This document shows, in pieces, positions 18,783 through 27,022 of a DNA stretch of 64,000 bases; positions within the stretch are counted from its first letter, which is position 1; every line of letters begins with the position of its first letter. This stretch comes from Deltaproteobacteria bacterium (GTDB taxonomy: Bacteria > Myxococcota_A > Polyangia > Nannocystales > Nannocystaceae), in the NCBI GenBank assembly GCA_016709225.1, contig JADJEE010000012.1:1717501-1781500 (forward strand). The letters run 5' to 3'. Both the position numbers and the translations under genes were made by a program. Below the pieces are notes generated by a model that did not search any database, was not told the DNA's origin, and saw only the letters and a list, made by a program, of their open reading frames with translations.

Positions 18783-20834
18783 GTGCGCCGAAGACTGTTG
18801 CCGCTCCTGTTGCTGACCTCGCTGGCGGGCTGCCTGCGCGTGCCGCCCGAGACCACCGAGCCGACCGACCAAGGTGCGGCGGCGCCGACCACCGCGGCCG
18901 ATGTGCTCGCACGGCACATCAAGGCCATCGGCGGCGCACCGAAGCTCGAGTCCATCAAGCAGCGCACGGTCGAGGCCCGCATGATCTACCGCGCCGAGGC
19001 CGGCTGCGAGGCCGACGACGGCTCGTGCTTCAAGACCGATCAGAACGGGTCGTTCGTGCTCGAGACCACCGCCGACGGCAAGCTCTACCGACGCACCGTG
19101 CTCGGTGATCTGATCGAGGAGCGCGGCTACGACGGCAAGGCCGGCTGGTCGCTCGCCGGCGACGGCCTGCTACGCATCGACACCCCCGAGGAGGCCACCG
19201 TCTCGCGCGAGGACGCGTTGCTGCACTGGTACTTCGGCGTCACCGAGCGCGGCATCGAGACGACCCTGCTCGCGACGCGCAACGAGGACGCGACCGGCAA
19301 GGTCATGACCCTCGATGGCGTGCAGTGGCGCGTCGCGCCCGATCAGCCGGCGAAGAACTTGTGGTTCGATCGCGCCACCGGCCTGCTGCACGAGGAGAGC
19401 ATCGACGAGGGCGAGGGCGAGAACCGCCGCCAGCAGATCATCACCTACGACGACTATCAAGCCGTCGACGGTGTGTTGGTGCCGTTTCGCATCCGCGTCA
19501 CCAATCGCTTCGGGCAGCGCGAGCAAATGGTCGACTTCGAGACCCAGCGCGTGAGCCACGGGCCGGTCGAGGTCGCCAAGTTCGCGATCCCGAAGCTCGA
19601 GACCCCGAAGCCCGCCGCCGATCCGCTGCTCGAGGCGCTGGCCAAGGCCCACAAAGAGGCCGATGCGGCGCCGCGCGAGGTCGGGCCCAAGGTCGCCGTC
19701 GCGCGGCTCGAGTTCGCGGCCGCCCACTTCGAGGCCGCCGAGGCCGCAGCGCAGGCCTGCCTCGCGCTCGACCCCAAGGAGCCCGAGGCACTGTTCATCC
19801 TCGCGCGCGTGCAGCTGTTGCGCGGCGATCTCTCGGGCGCCGCGCGGACGTTGCCCAAGGCCGCGAAGTTCGGCGTGCGACCCGACGCGATCGCGCGACA
19901 ACAGGCGTGGATCCACGTGCGACAGCGCGAGTTCGCCAAGCTCGCGAAGGACCTCGACACCGCCGGCAGCGCGACCACGGCGGGGCGCTACCGTTCGTTC
20001 GTCGGCAAGCCGCTGAACGCGACCATGCCCGCGGGCTGTGTCGGCAGCGCCAAGCTGCTCGCATCGACGCCGCTGGCGATCGCGGACCTCGAGATCGGTG
20101 GCAAGCACACCGGCGCCATCGTCGACAGCGGCTCGGCCGAGGTCTTCGTCGCCCAGAGTCTCGCCAAGGAGCTCGGCCTGTCGGTGCGCGCCGGCGATGC
20201 CTCGCCGAACTCGCCCGAGGTCGGCTGGAGTCAGCTCGAGTCGATGACCGTCGCGGGCGTGGCGATCGCAAACGTGCCCGTGACCGTGCTCGCCGACGAC
20301 GTGATCTCGGAGATGGCGGGCGAGACCAAGGACAAGATCCGCGGTGTCATCGGCACGCGCGCGCTGTCGGAGTTCATGGTCGATCTCGACATCGCGGGCG
20401 GCAAGCTCGAGCTGGTCGCTCCCGGCTCGAAGTGCAAGGCCGCCCGCGAAGCTCACCGGGTCGGCACCGCGGTGCCGTTCTACTTGCACGAGTCCCACCA
20501 CATCTACGTGCGCGCCAAGATGGGCCCCGCCGAGGGCCTCTACCTGGTGAACACCGGCATGCGCGGCGCCGACCTGGCGGCGAATCAGCCGGCGTATGCG
20601 TTCGCCGGCGTCGGTGCCCCGGCGCTGCGCTCCGACGAGATCCCGCTGGTCACCGTGCCGTCGCTCGACGTCGGCGGCGTGGCGCTGAGCAAGCTGGCCG
20701 GCGTCTATGGCTTCTTCGAGCAGACCCAGAGCTCGGACGGCTTCCGCATCGACGGCGTCATCGGGCTCGGTGCAGTCGGCCGCAAGCGCGTCGTGATCGA
20801 CTACGAGACCCAGCGCCTCTGGATCACACAGTGA
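18783..20834 (+). CDS. Lipoprotein with TPR-like region and two retropepsin-like lobes
   Basis: 683 residues from GTG 18783, signal MRRRLLPLLLLTSLAGC (lipobox LAGC). The N-terminal 240 residues resemble LolA/outer-membrane-lipoprotein-sorting beta structures (LARHIKAIGG, ITYDDYQAVDGVLVPFRIRV). A helical TPR-like stretch follows (about 275-400). The C-terminal part is a duplicated aspartic-protease fold: lobe 1 has D448-S-G (AIVDSGSAEVFV) and VIGTRALSEFMVDLD, and lobe 2 has N590-T-G (LVNTGMRGADLA) and VIGLGAVGRKRVVIDY. The second catalytic Asp is replaced by Asn. It heads an overlapping three-gene unit with HutF and another lipoprotein. Confidence 0.85.
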   Translation: MRRRLLPLLLLTSLAGCLRVPPETTEPTDQGAAAPTTAADVLARHIKAIGGAPKLESIKQRTVEARMIYRAEAGCEADDGSCFKTDQNGSFVLETTADGKLYRRTVLGDLIEERGYDGKAGWSLAGDGLLRIDTPEEATVSREDALLHWYFGVTERGIETTLLATRNEDATGKVMTLDGVQWRVAPDQPAKNLWFDRATGLLHEESIDEGEGENRRQQIITYDDYQAVDGVLVPFRIRVTNRFGQREQMVDFETQRVSHGPVEVAKFAIPKLETPKPAADPLLEALAKAHKEADAAPREVGPKVAVARLEFAAAHFEAAEAAAQACLALDPKEPEALFILARVQLLRGDLSGAARTLPKAAKFGVRPDAIARQQAWIHVRQREFAKLAKDLDTAGSATTAGRYRSFVGKPLNATMPAGCVGSAKLLASTPLAIADLEIGGKHTGAIVDSGSAEVFVAQSLAKELGLSVRAGDASPNSPEVGWSQLESMTVAGVAIANVPVTVLADDVISEMAGETKDKIRGVIGTRALSEFMVDLDIAGGKLELVAPGSKCKAAREAHRVGTAVPFYLHESHHIYVRAKMGPAEGLYLVNTGMRGADLAANQPAYAFAGVGAPALRSDEIPLVTVPSLDVGGVALSKLAGVYGFFEQTQSSDGFRIDGVIGLGAVGRKRVVIDYETQRLWITQ

Positions 20835-22144
20835 GCCCATCGCGCACGTTCCTCGCCGATGCGGGCGATGTCGACGGCGCCTGGATCACGCTGCCGCGCT
20901 GGGACGTCGACGAGGACGGCATCATCGTTCGGGCCGGGCCCCGCGATGCGCTGGCATCGGTGCCCGTCGCCGAGGTCGTGCGAGACTTCGGCCGCGCGGT
21001 CGTGCTGCCGGGCTTCGTGAACGCCCACAGTCACGCGTTCCAGCGTGGCATCCGTGGCGCCACCCACCACCGCAATCACGACGACGACGACTTCTGGAGC
21101 TGGCGCACCGCCATGTACGGCGCCGCCACGCAGCTCGATCCCGACGGCGTCTTCGAGATCACCCGGCGCGCGTTCGCCGAGATGCTCGCGGTCGGGATCA
21201 CCTGCGTCGGCGAGTTCCACTACCTGCACCACCGGCCCGACGGCAGCCGCTACGACGCACCGGACCTGCTCTCCGAGCAGATCGTGCGGGCCGCCGCGCA
21301 CGTCGGCATCCGCCTGGTGCTGCTCGAGACCTACTACGAGCGCGCCGGACACGGGGCCCCCGCGCTGCCGGAGCAGCGCCGCTTCTGTGACGGGAGCGTC
21401 GAAGCCTACCTCGAGCGGCTCGAGCGCTTGCGTGCGCGCGGCGTGGCGGTCGGCATCGCGCCGCACTCGGTGCGGGCGGTCTCCGCCCCCTCGCTGCGCG
21501 CGCTCGCGGAGCACGCCAACACCCACGGCCTGCCGCTGCACGCCCATGTCTCCGAGCAACCGCGCGAGAACCAACTCTGCATGGCAGAGCATGGCTGTTC
21601 ACCGCTGCAGCTGCTGCGCGACAGCGGTTGCCTCGATCGGCCCGGTGCGTTCACGGCCGTGCACGCCATCCACGTCGACGACGACGATCGCCGCCTGCTG
21701 ACCGGTCACCAGGTGTGTGCGTGCCCAACCACCGAGGCTGATCTCGGCGATGGCATCGTGCCCGCGTCGAGCTACGCCGAGGCGGGTGTCCGCATCGCGC
21801 TCGGCAGCGACAGCAATACCGTGATCGATCTGCTGCAGGAGGCGCGCTGGCTCGAGCTCGGCGAGCGCTGGCGCACCGGCCGTCGCGTGCGGTTGGCCGC
21901 CGCCGGCGTCGGCCTGGGCGGTGTGCTGCTCCGGATGTGTACGCGCGACGCTGCACGAGCGCTCGGGCGCCCCGAGCTCGGCAGCCTGCGTGCCGGCGCC
22001 CCCTTCGACGCCGCCGTCATCGGCCGCGATCATCGCGTGCTCGAGAGCGTGGCCGATCACGATCTGCTCGACGCGATCCTGATGGCGGGCACCGGCGCGC
22101 TCGTGACCCACGTGGTCGTCGGAGGCCGCGAGATCCTGCCGTGA
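20831..22144 (+). CDS. hutF: Formimidoylglutamate deiminase (HutF-type amidohydrolase)
   Basis: 437 residues. HutF hydrolyses N-formimino-L-glutamate to N-formyl-L-glutamate and ammonia in histidine degradation. Motifs are the metal-binding HSHAFQRG, HAHVSEQPREN, AVHAIHVDD, and the HutF signature CPTTEADLGDGIVPA, with LGSDSNT near the C-terminus. Start GTG 20831 overlaps the previous stop by 4 nt (GTGA), and the next gene overlaps its own stop the same way. No other hut genes are in the window. A related guanine or 8-oxoguanine deaminase is less likely given the HSHAFQR and PTTEADLGDG signatures. Confidence 0.92.
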   Translation: MSPSRTFLADAGDVDGAWITLPRWDVDEDGIIVRAGPRDALASVPVAEVVRDFGRAVVLPGFVNAHSHAFQRGIRGATHHRNHDDDDFWSWRTAMYGAATQLDPDGVFEITRRAFAEMLAVGITCVGEFHYLHHRPDGSRYDAPDLLSEQIVRAAAHVGIRLVLLETYYERAGHGAPALPEQRRFCDGSVEAYLERLERLRARGVAVGIAPHSVRAVSAPSLRALAEHANTHGLPLHAHVSEQPRENQLCMAEHGCSPLQLLRDSGCLDRPGAFTAVHAIHVDDDDRRLLTGHQVCACPTTEADLGDGIVPASSYAEAGVRIALGSDSNTVIDLLQEARWLELGERWRTGRRVRLAAAGVGLGGVLLRMCTRDAARALGRPELGSLRAGAPFDAAVIGRDHRVLESVADHDLLDAILMAGTGALVTHVVVGGREILP

Positions 22145-22815
22145 GCCCCCGACCGCTCCTCGCGTTCGCGATGTTCGCCTCGGCTGCGGTGGGCGGTGGC
22201 TGTGCCAACCGCACCGACGCGCGCACGAGAGCGGCCTTCGAGGCCGCACAGCGCGGCGAGCCGGCACCCACGACCGACGGCGGCGCTCGACGCAACCCGC
22301 AGCGACGGGATCCCCGACGCACGAGCCCGACCGCATGGTCCGGCCTCGATGACCGGCTCGCCGACGCGATCGACCTCCTCGCCACAGGCATCGACGGCGA
22401 CACCTTGATCGCGACGACTGGGCAGTGGTGCGCGGTGACGCCCGAGCCGAGCGCGAGCGAGACCGGTCCCACGTACGTGTGCTTCACCGAGCCCGCGCTG
22501 AACTTCGAGCGCCGCAGCTTCATCCTCGAGGTCGCTCGCACCGGCGTGATCGGCTTCGAGATGCGCGAGCTGAGCGGGCCGCAGAGCCGCGACATCGCCA
22601 CGCGGGCGACGGATGCGCTCGCACACCACTGCGCGCGCCCGTTCGCGAAGGCAGTCAGCACCGCGGGGGACGAGGCCGAGTTCTCGACCTGCCCCGTCGA
22701 CGGTGGCTCGACGCTGGCGATCGGCCACGCGCGCGCGACCGCCGAAGAGTGGTTCGTCTCGGTCGCCGTACTCGGCACACTGGTGACCCCGAAGGTCGAT
22801 CCGCCACCGCCGTAG
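22141..22815 (+). CDS. Predicted lipoprotein, unknown function
   Basis: 224 residues from GTG 22141, overlapping the hutF stop by 4 nt. The signal ends GGGC, a weak lipobox. A basic, Arg/Thr/Pro-rich linker is followed by a folded region with four cysteines (QWCAVTPEP, TYVCFTEPALNF, HHCARPF, STCPVDGG), likely two disulfides outside the cytoplasm. Family not recognised. It closes the unit begun at 18783. Confidence 0.72.
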   Translation: MSPRPLLAFAMFASAAVGGGCANRTDARTRAAFEAAQRGEPAPTTDGGARRNPQRRDPRRTSPTAWSGLDDRLADAIDLLATGIDGDTLIATTGQWCAVTPEPSASETGPTYVCFTEPALNFERRSFILEVARTGVIGFEMRELSGPQSRDIATRATDALAHHCARPFAKAVSTAGDEAEFSTCPVDGGSTLAIGHARATAEEWFVSVAVLGTLVTPKVDPPPP

Positions 22816-22822
22816 ACCCTGC

Positions 22823-22828
22823 TATCCT
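22823..22828 (+). promoter_or_regulatory. -10-like box TATCCT
   Basis: GCTATCCT ends 9 nt before ATG 22838 and follows the stop of the previous gene by 7 nt. It marks a new transcription unit. Confidence 0.5.
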
Positions 22829-22837
22829 CCGGCCACC

Positions 22838-24004
22838 ATGACCGACCCCGAAGCCACGACGCCTACGAGCCACGGCGGGATCTTGGTCCCGTTCGACATG
22901 TTCCGGCTCTCGCAGCTCGCGGCGATCTTCGCCGAGCTGCTGGTCAGCAAGGCGCGCAACATCCTCGACGCCCAGCTGATCGCGGTGCGCCACGAGGCTT
23001 CGCGTGTGTTGTTGTTGCGCATCGAGGGACACGTCGTCGGCGATGACGCTGCCGAGTTCTGGCGCACCAATGCCGATCTCGGGCTGATCAGCAGCCAAGC
23101 GCTGCCCCACCGCGTGTTGTTGTACTGGGCGCAGCCTGGGCCGGCCGGCAAGCGACGCGAGGGCTTCCTCGTCGCCCAGCGCGGGCAGGTCATCGGCTCG
23201 GACGAGGCCACCGAGGACGTCGCACGCGGCGATGCCGGCTGGCCGGTTGCGCGCCTGTGCGAGCAGATGCGGCTCCCGATGAGCGAGCTCGCGGCCGGCT
23301 TCCCGGGCTCGCCGCGGGTGGCGATCTCGTTGGTCGAGGCCAGCAGCTACAACGATGAGCAGCTGCTGATGACGCTGATCGGGCGCGACGGCGCCCCGGC
23401 CGACGAGCTCGAGGATGGGCCGCCCGAGGGGCCTGCACGTCCCGCCGCGCAGGCGGCCCCTGCCGCGCGGCCCGCTGCGCCGCCACCCCCCGCCCGGGCG
23501 AACGTGGAGGAGGACGCCAAGCGGCGCGCCACCGAGGCCGCCGCGGAGGCCGCGGAGCAACGTCGGCGCGCCGACGCCATGCAGAGCGATCTCCGACATC
23601 GCAGCGACGAGCTCGGGATCATCTGCATGCCGAGCGCCGGCCTCTCCGAGCCCGATCTCCTGCGGCCGCTGGTGGTCGCCAAGATCGCTGGCGACCTCCC
23701 GCCCGGGCTCCCGCGCGCGATGACCGACGAGCTACAGGGCAAGCGCTCCGACGTCGCGATTCGCGTGGAGTTCCTCAGCGAGGTCTTCCTCGAGAGCACG
23801 CCGCTGTCGCGTCCGCTGCTGCAGGAGCGCGCGGTCGCCCGACAGATCGGTGCCCACGACCTGCGGGTGCTCGAGGTGCTGGCGCCGCGGGTGGGCTACG
23901 GCACGTTGCTGAGTGACGGCAAGCGCCACGTGTTCGTCTCGCGCAAGCCAGAACAGGCACTGCCCGCCGAAGTGGTCGACGACCTCCTCGGCGGGCAGAG
24001 CTGA
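22838..24004 (+). CDS. Hypothetical cytoplasmic protein with coiled coil
   Basis: 388 residues, no signal or transmembrane helix. Three parts can be seen: an N-terminal globular region (about 1-185), an Ala/Pro-rich linker, a charged coiled coil (about 222-262, EEDAKRRATEAAAEAAEQRR), and a C-terminal globular region (about 265-388, with DLRVLEVLAPRVGYGTLLSDG). I do not recognise it. The arrangement resembles a scaffold or regulatory adaptor, but this is a guess. It begins 9 nt after TATCCT and ends before a bidirectional hairpin. Confidence 0.78.
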   Translation: MTDPEATTPTSHGGILVPFDMFRLSQLAAIFAELLVSKARNILDAQLIAVRHEASRVLLLRIEGHVVGDDAAEFWRTNADLGLISSQALPHRVLLYWAQPGPAGKRREGFLVAQRGQVIGSDEATEDVARGDAGWPVARLCEQMRLPMSELAAGFPGSPRVAISLVEASSYNDEQLLMTLIGRDGAPADELEDGPPEGPARPAAQAAPAARPAAPPPPARANVEEDAKRRATEAAAEAAEQRRRADAMQSDLRHRSDELGIICMPSAGLSEPDLLRPLVVAKIAGDLPPGLPRAMTDELQGKRSDVAIRVEFLSEVFLESTPLSRPLLQERAVARQIGAHDLRVLEVLAPRVGYGTLLSDGKRHVFVSRKPEQALPAEVVDDLLGGQS

Positions 24005-24020
24005 TGAGACGAGCAGAGCA

Positions 24021-24038
24021 CGATCCCCTGGGGGATCG
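24021..24038. terminator. Perfect palindrome between convergent genes
   Basis: CGATCCCC (24021-24028) and GGGGATCG (24031-24038) flank TG. It lies in the 42-nt gap between convergent genes, the right place for a bidirectional hairpin terminator. No T-tract on either side. Confidence 0.55.
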
Positions 24039-24046
24039 CGCGATGT

Positions 24047-24496
24047 TCAGGCGACTTCGAAGCGCGCCTTGAGGCTGTCGAGGATCTCGTCCTCGCGGGC
24101 CCCGGCGGTGGGCTCGGCGAGGCGGTCACGGATGAGCGCCTCGAGGATCGCGAAGCGCTCCGGGTGCGGCGGGAGATGCTGCGAGAGGTTCAGCTTGCGG
24201 CTCGCGAGGGCCTTCAAGAAGGGCTCGATCTTCCGCACTTCCTGGGCGATGCGCATGGTCGCCGCCTTGCCTTCACCACGCTTGGTCGCGAACTTGGGGG
24301 CGCATTTCTCGACGACCTGGACCAGCTCCCGAGCCAGCTCGATGTCGACGTTGTCCTCTACGCCGAAGCTCGCGACCACGATGGGACGGCTCTGCGCGCG
24401 ACGATTGCCCTCGCCCGACCACCAGACGTTGTGGGCGATGGACAGGTAAGTGCGGCGCGACTCGCCACAGCGGACTTTGTTCCTTCGCAGGTACAT
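24047..24496 (-). CDS. Solo protein resembling the N-terminus of IS1634-type transposases
   Basis: 149 residues from ATG 24496. The start, MYLRRNKVRCGESRRTYLS followed by RPIVVASFG, resembles the N-terminal domain of IS1634/IS4-superfamily transposases (basic M-Y-x-R start, then R-x-V-x-A-S-x-G). The catalytic DDE core is absent: the protein stops after a helical region ending LKARFEVA. No inverted repeats or target duplications were seen. It may be a domesticated DNA-binding fragment or a decayed insertion sequence. Its codons and the adjacent 24497-24774 gap look less GC-rich than the neighbours. Similarity is judged by eye. Confidence 0.5.
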   Translation of the reverse strand: MYLRRNKVRCGESRRTYLSIAHNVWWSGEGNRRAQSRPIVVASFGVEDNVDIELARELVQVVEKCAPKFATKRGEGKAATMRIAQEVRKIEPFLKALASRKLNLSQHLPPHPERFAILEALIRDRLAEPTAGAREDEILDSLKARFEVA

Positions 24497-24774
24497 GATG
24501 TCTTCGTTCCTCGTGGTTGCGGCCAGGCGGGAGTTCGGGGTGGTGCCTTGGCGGACCCTCACTACGACGACCTAGCGGTGCAAACCTTCAACGTCCCACC
24601 CCCCGGATCGATTTATCCGCGAGGATCTTGAAATCACGCGAAAAACCTCGTGGCCACCCTGTCGATCCGGGGCCGCGGGACAAAAAAAGTTGCTGCGCGA
24701 CGGAGAAAATCGCGGGGCACGGGGGGCAGACCACCGCGGCGGACGCTCGGCCGCGCGCGGGACCACGCCGACCT
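24497..24774. other. AT-richer intergenic region
   Basis: No coding sequence. It is noticeably less GC-rich than the rest and contains an A7 run (24682-24688) and several A4 runs. On the minus strand, downstream of asnS, CGCGA (24710-24714) can pair with TCGCG (24696-24700), followed 7 nt later by T7. That is a weak intrinsic-terminator candidate for asnS. The part near 24500-24650 may hold the promoter of the transposase-like gene, but no box stands out. Confidence 0.4.
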
Positions 24775-26166
24775 TCAGAAGTCGCAGTGACGCGGCGTGC
24801 GGGGGAACGGGATCACGTCGCGAATGTTCTGCATGCCGGTGCCGTACATGATCATGCGCTCGAAGCCGAGGCCGAAGCCGGCGTGCGGCGCCGTGCCGTA
24901 GCGGCGCGTGTCGAGGTACCACGCGTAGCTCTCCGGCGAGAGGCCCGCGTGCTGCAGCGACTCCAACAGCACGTCGTGTCGCTCCTCGCGTTGTGAGCCA
25001 CCGATGAGCTCGCCGACCTGCGGAACCAACAGATCGACGGCCGCGACCGTGCGGCCATCGTCGTTGCGCCGCATGTAGAACGCCTTGATCTCCTTCGGGT
25101 AGTCCGTGACGAAGACCGGCCGACCGACGATGTTCTCGGTCAGGTGGCGCTCGTGCTCGGCTTGCAGGTTCGCGCCGAAGAAGACCGGATACTCGAACTT
25201 CTGACCGCTCGCCGTGAGTCGCTCGACCGCCTCGCCGTAGGTCATGCGATCGAAGCCGGACTCGAGCACATGACGAAGTCGGGCGATCAGACCCTGATCG
25301 ATGCGTTCGTTGAAGAACTCGACGTCGGCGGCGCAGCGCTCGAGCAGCGTGCCGACCAGGTGCTTCACGAAGGCCTCGGCCAGCGTGCAGTTGTCGTCGA
25401 GATCGTAGAACGGCATCTCCGGCTCGATCATCCAGAACTCGGCGACGTGGCGACTCGTGTTCGAGTTCTCGGCGCGGAACGTCGGGCCGAAGGTGTAGAT
25501 GTCACCGAGCCCCAGCGCGAAGGTCTCGCCGTTGAGCTGCCCGGACACGGTGAGGTAGGCCTGCCGCGCGAAGAAGTCGGAGTCCCAGTCGATCGCACCG
25601 CCCTCGGTCTTCGGTGGCGCCGCCGGGTCGAGCGTGGTCACGCGGAACATCTCGCCCGCACCCTCGGCGTCGCTGGCGGTGATGATCGGCGTGTGCACGT
25701 AGACGAAGCCGCGGTCCTGGAAGAAGCAGTGCACCGCGTGGGCGAGCGCGCTACGGACTCGAAACACGGCGCCGTAGGTGTTCGTACGCGCGCGCAGGTG
25801 GGCGATCGTTCGCAGGTACTCGAAGCTGTGGCGCTTCTTCTGCAGCGGGAAGTCCGGGTCGGCGCGCCCGATGATCTCGACCTGCGTGGCGTGCAGCTCT
25901 ACGGTCTGCCCCTTCGCGGGTGAGGCGACCAACTCGCCGCACACCGACACCGACGAGCCGGTGGTGAGGCGGCGGACGTCGTCGAGGTTCGACAGCGCCG
26001 GATCCACGACGATCTGCAGGTTGGCCATCGACGAGCCGTCGTTCAGCTCGAGGAAGACGACCTGCTTGCTGTCACGGACGGTGCGAAGCCAGCCCTTGAC
26101 GCGCACATCGGCGCGCGGAGGACTCCAGGCCAGCACTTCGGCGATGCGGGTGCGAACGGACTGCAT
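24775..26166 (-). CDS. asnS: Asparagine--tRNA ligase
   Basis: 463 residues, the usual length. It charges tRNA-Asn. An N-terminal OB-fold anticodon-binding domain (DVRVKGWLRTVRDSKQVVFL) is followed by the class II catalytic domain: motif 2 FRAENSNTSRHVAEFWMIE, SGQLNGE for Asn recognition, and motif 3 GFGLGFERMIMY. IGGSQRE is also typical. Start ATG 26166 lies 11 nt after TACGCT; the longer upstream reading MLRSRAV would run through that box. It is divergent from queE. Confidence 0.97.
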   Translation of the reverse strand: MQSVRTRIAEVLAWSPPRADVRVKGWLRTVRDSKQVVFLELNDGSSMANLQIVVDPALSNLDDVRRLTTGSSVSVCGELVASPAKGQTVELHATQVEIIGRADPDFPLQKKRHSFEYLRTIAHLRARTNTYGAVFRVRSALAHAVHCFFQDRGFVYVHTPIITASDAEGAGEMFRVTTLDPAAPPKTEGGAIDWDSDFFARQAYLTVSGQLNGETFALGLGDIYTFGPTFRAENSNTSRHVAEFWMIEPEMPFYDLDDNCTLAEAFVKHLVGTLLERCAADVEFFNERIDQGLIARLRHVLESGFDRMTYGEAVERLTASGQKFEYPVFFGANLQAEHERHLTENIVGRPVFVTDYPKEIKAFYMRRNDDGRTVAAVDLLVPQVGELIGGSQREERHDVLLESLQHAGLSPESYAWYLDTRRYGTAPHAGFGLGFERMIMYGTGMQNIRDVIPFPRTPRHCDF

Positions 26167-26177
26167 GACGGCGCGGG

Positions 26178-26183
26178 AGCGTA
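26178..26183 (-). promoter_or_regulatory. -10-like box TACGCT for asnS
   Basis: GCTACGCT ends 11 nt before ATG 26166. The 36-nt divergent gap must also hold the queE promoter, so the two may overlap. Confidence 0.45.
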
Positions 26184-26202
26184 GCACGCGGCCGCGCGGC
26201 CA

Positions 26203-27018
26203 ATGACCGGAGTGACGGTGGACCGGGATCGAACGCTTCCCTCGCGGGCGCAGCCGTGGGATCCATCCGAGGTGACCCCGCCCGCCACCGCCGAGCCCGC
26301 ATCGACGCCGTCGCTGCGGGTGCAGGAGACCTTCGTGTCGATCCAGGGCGAGGGCGAGCTGGCGGGCGTACCCAGCAGCTTCATCCGCGTGAGCGGCTGC
26401 AACCTGCGATGCGTGTGGTGTGACTCACCGGCGACCTCGTGGGCACCGCGCGGCGATCGCATCGCGGTCGACGCGCTGGTGGAACGCTGCGCGAGCGGGC
26501 CACGGCATGTGGTCGTGACCGGCGGCGAACCGTTGCTCTTCACGGAGACCGTCGACCTCACGAAGGCGCTGGCAGGCCGCGGCCACCACGTGACGATCGA
26601 GACCGCGGCGACCGTGGCGCTGCCGAACGTGCACGCGGATCTGATGTCGATGAGCCCGAAGCTGGCCCACAGCACGCCGCATGGGCGAGACCCAGGCTGG
26701 GCTGCGCGGCACGAGGATCGACGCCGACGGCCGCGGATCATCGAGGCGCTGATGGCGGGCCCGTGGCAGCTGAAGTTCGTGGTGCGTGCGGGGAACCCCG
26801 ACGCGCTGCGCACTGACATCGACGAGATCGAAGCGCTGCTCGCCGAGCTGTCGCTACCCGCTGCCGATCGGGCCCACGTGCTGCTGATGCCCGAGTGCAT
26901 CGACGGCGCACGGCTCGGTGGTGAGCTCGCGGCGCTGGTGCCCCTGTGCCACGCGACCGGCTTCCGGCTGGGCTTGCGCCTGCACATCTCCCTGTTCGGC
27001 CACACGCCCGGGACCTGA
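26203..27018 (+). CDS. queE: 7-carboxy-7-deazaguanine synthase (QueE-type radical SAM)
   Basis: 271 residues. QueE converts 6-carboxytetrahydropterin to 7-carboxy-7-deazaguanine on the queuosine path. FVSIQGEGELAGVPSSFIR is the family N-terminal signature, and the cluster motif is C66-X3-C70-X2-C73 (GCNLRCVWCDS). VVVTGGEPLLF and ETAATVAL follow. The first 35 residues are extra and Pro/Thr-rich, so a later start is possible. thrC starts 4 nt downstream, an unusual functional pairing. No queC/D/F genes are in the window. Confidence 0.92.
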   Translation: MTGVTVDRDRTLPSRAQPWDPSEVTPPATAEPASTPSLRVQETFVSIQGEGELAGVPSSFIRVSGCNLRCVWCDSPATSWAPRGDRIAVDALVERCASGPRHVVVTGGEPLLFTETVDLTKALAGRGHHVTIETAATVALPNVHADLMSMSPKLAHSTPHGRDPGWAARHEDRRRRPRIIEALMAGPWQLKFVVRAGNPDALRTDIDEIEALLAELSLPAADRAHVLLMPECIDGARLGGELAALVPLCHATGFRLGLRLHISLFGHTPGT

Positions 27019-27022
27019 CGCA

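Noticed and set aside
20831..22144. Histidine-utilisation operon
   Set aside because: Only HutF is recognisable; its partners here are lipoproteins, so no hut operon is claimed.
24497..24774. Complete insertion sequence or attachment site
   Set aside because: No terminal inverted repeats, direct duplications or DDE core were found near the transposase-like gene; the tRNA-Val gene has no integrase nearby.
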